Assembly: GCA_035291645.1 (NCBI GenBank)
Contig: DATDRQ010000157.1
Span: 1 to 5,785, forward strand
Source: DATDRQ01 sp035291645
Lineage (GTDB): Bacteria > Chloroflexota > Anaerolineae > Anaerolineales > UBA4823
DNA: 5,785 nt
Direction of reading: 5' to 3'
The notes beneath the pieces are model-generated. The model was not told the DNA's origin, did not search any database, and was given only the letters and a program-made list of their open reading frames with translations. Both the position numbers and the translations under genes were made by a program. Shown one piece after another: positions 4,495-5,785 of the stretch (position 1 is its first letter; each line of letters opens with the position of its first letter).

Positions 4495-5785
4495 ATGGGG
4501 AATCCGGACTCGCCTGCCCAAGATCCAGAACAGGAGGGGTTGTCTGCTTATGCCGGACGCTGGATTGCTTGCCTGGGAGGTCAAATAATCGGACAGGGCG
4601 GCACCCCGGAACAAGCCAGGCAGGCAGGAAAAGCCTCTCGATTCAAAGAAGAGCCGGCCATTATCTACGTGTCAACTCCTCAGCCATTCTCTTTTAACCC
4701 GGTCGTCGCCAGGATTGGGGATATTCTAGCAGGAGATTCTAAGGTCTATCTGGTCGGAGGAGCCATCCGAGATGCCATCCTGAGCCAGACCTCCCGCGAT
4801 CTTGACTTTGCCGTTGCCGGAAATGCGATCGGCCTGGCACGCAGGGTAGCGAACCAGTTAGGAGCCGCGTTTTACCCGCTTGACCAGGAACGAGATTATG
4901 GCCGTGTGATCCTTCAGGAAGACAGCCATAACCGGCTGGTAATCGACTTTACCTCGCTATTGGGAGGGGATCTCGAAGCAGATCTGAGAGCCAGGGATTT
5001 CACCATCAATGCGATGGCGGTAGACCTCCACCACCCCCAGGCATTGTTGGATCCGCTCAGCGGTTTGTCAGATTTACACAACAAACTATTACGGGCCTGC
5101 TCGAGCCATGCTATTAACGAAGATCCGATCAGGATCTTACGGGCTGTCCGCATGGCAGCAAGATTCGAACTGCGGATCGTTCCAGGAACCCGCCAACAAC
5201 TGAAAGAGGCGGTCCCGGGATTAACCCGTGTGTCCATGGAAAGGCTTAGGGATGAGTTATTTAATATCCTTTCCGGTCCACGGCCTGCCGCTTGTTTGCG
5301 CGTTCTCGATCGCCTTGGAGCAATCCCCTACATTCTCCCGGAACTGGAGACTCTCAAGGATATTCGGCAATCATCCCCTCACATTTATGATGTCTGGGAG
5401 CACACGCTCGAAGTCTTAGAGAAGCTCCAAATGGTGTACGAAGTCCTGAGTCCGACCTTCGATCCAGAGACTGCCAGCAGCCTGCAGCTCGGCTTGATCG
5501 CCATGCGGATCGGCAGGTACCGGAAAAACCTGAACGAACATTTTTCGGCTACCCTCCCTCCGGGCCGCACGCTTAATTCCTTACTCTCTCTCGGAGCGCT
5601 CTATCACGACATCGCAAAACCAAAGACCCGGTTGTTGGACGGTAAAGGCAGGGCGCGCTTCTTCGAACACGAACAGATCGGGGCAACAATCGTACGCCAG
5701 CGGGCGCATAGCCTCCAGCTGAGCAACGCCGAAGCAGACCGGATCGAGACAGTTGTGCGCCACCACATGCGCCCGCTCCTGCTCG
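4495..5785 (+). CDS. CCA tRNA nucleotidyltransferase / poly(A) polymerase family protein with N-terminal DUF5678-like domain and HD domain (3' end outside window)
   Basis: The window holds the first 430 residues of a class II nucleotidyltransferase that adds CCA, or part of it, to tRNA 3' ends. A poly(A) polymerase role cannot be excluded. Residues 19-60 (YAGRWIACLGGQIIGQG to IIYVS) resemble the small DUF5678 domain. The catalytic head follows: LVGGAIRD at 86-93, catalytic carboxylates D102 and D104 in RDLDFAV, ARDFTINAMA at 166-175, and EDPIRILRAVRMAARF at 209-224. An HD phosphohydrolase-like domain has H303, H371-D372, H392 and H423-H424. The stretch of 68 residues between H303 and H371 seems longer than usual. 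The ATG at 4495 directly abuts the hpt TGA, with GGAAG 5 nt upstream. The overlapping ATG at 4491 opens a frame that stops at 4697 and is wrong. A GTG at 4669 would remove the N-terminal domain but has no ribosome binding site. Confidence 0.92.
   Translation, partial: MGNPDSPAQDPEQEGLSAYAGRWIACLGGQIIGQGGTPEQARQAGKASRFKEEPAIIYVSTPQPFSFNPVVARIGDILAGDSKVYLVGGAIRDAILSQTSRDLDFAVAGNAIGLARRVANQLGAAFYPLDQERDYGRVILQEDSHNRLVIDFTSLLGGDLEADLRARDFTINAMAVDLHHPQALLDPLSGLSDLHNKLLRACSSHAINEDPIRILRAVRMAARFELRIVPGTRQQLKEAVPGLTRVSMERLRDELFNILSGPRPAACLRVLDRLGAIPYILPELETLKDIRQSSPHIYDVWEHTLEVLEKLQMVYEVLSPTFDPETASSLQLGLIAMRIGRYRKNLNEHFSATLPPGRTLNSLLSLGALYHDIAKPKTRLLDGKGRARFFEHEQIGATIVRQRAHSLQLSNAEADRIETVVRHHMRPLLL

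Noticed and set aside
4491..4697. ORF starting at the ATG overlapping the hpt stop codon
   Set aside because: It has no family-like sequence and stops at 4697. The ATG at 4495 opens the long frame with clear CCA-enzyme motifs.

Overview
The window looks like a chromosomal segment of a free-living bacterium, most probably Chloroflexota and possibly Anaerolineae. That placement is inferred from moderate GC, a ribosomal protein L31 that carries an RNA polymerase alpha-CTD-like tail, a small DUF5678-like domain fused to a CCA-type nucleotidyltransferase, and a large cyclase/ATPase regulator. No single marker proves it. I see no transposase, CRISPR array, tRNA, rRNA or phage gene.

Layout. Positions 1-1677 (minus strand) hold the first 559 codons of a multidomain signalling protein: an N-terminal zinc ribbon, a class III nucleotide cyclase domain and a STAND/AAA-type P-loop ATPase. 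Its C-terminus lies beyond the left edge. Positions 1678-2060 form a divergent intergenic region. It contains a consensus sigma-70 promoter (TTGACA-N17-TATAAT), an inverted repeat overlapping the -10 box, and a leader of about 120 nt that starts with a strong hairpin. Positions 2061-3181 are a ribosomal protein operon, rplU-rpmA-rpmE, closed by a textbook intrinsic terminator at 3213-3243. Behind a second probable promoter, positions 3359-5785 form a tightly packed operon of tdk, hpt and a CCA tRNA nucleotidyltransferase/poly(A) polymerase-family gene that runs off the right edge.

How the genes work together. The first operon supplies three proteins of the large ribosomal subunit. The second combines thymidine and purine salvage with tRNA 3'-end maturation, and its genes are separated by 2 and 0 nt, so translational coupling is likely. 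The divergent cyclase gene is probably an independent cAMP-type signalling regulator.

The most unusual items are two domain fusions: L31 joined to an alpha-CTD-like helix-hairpin-helix module that keeps most of the DNA-contact residues, and a DUF5678-like N-terminal domain on the CCA enzyme.
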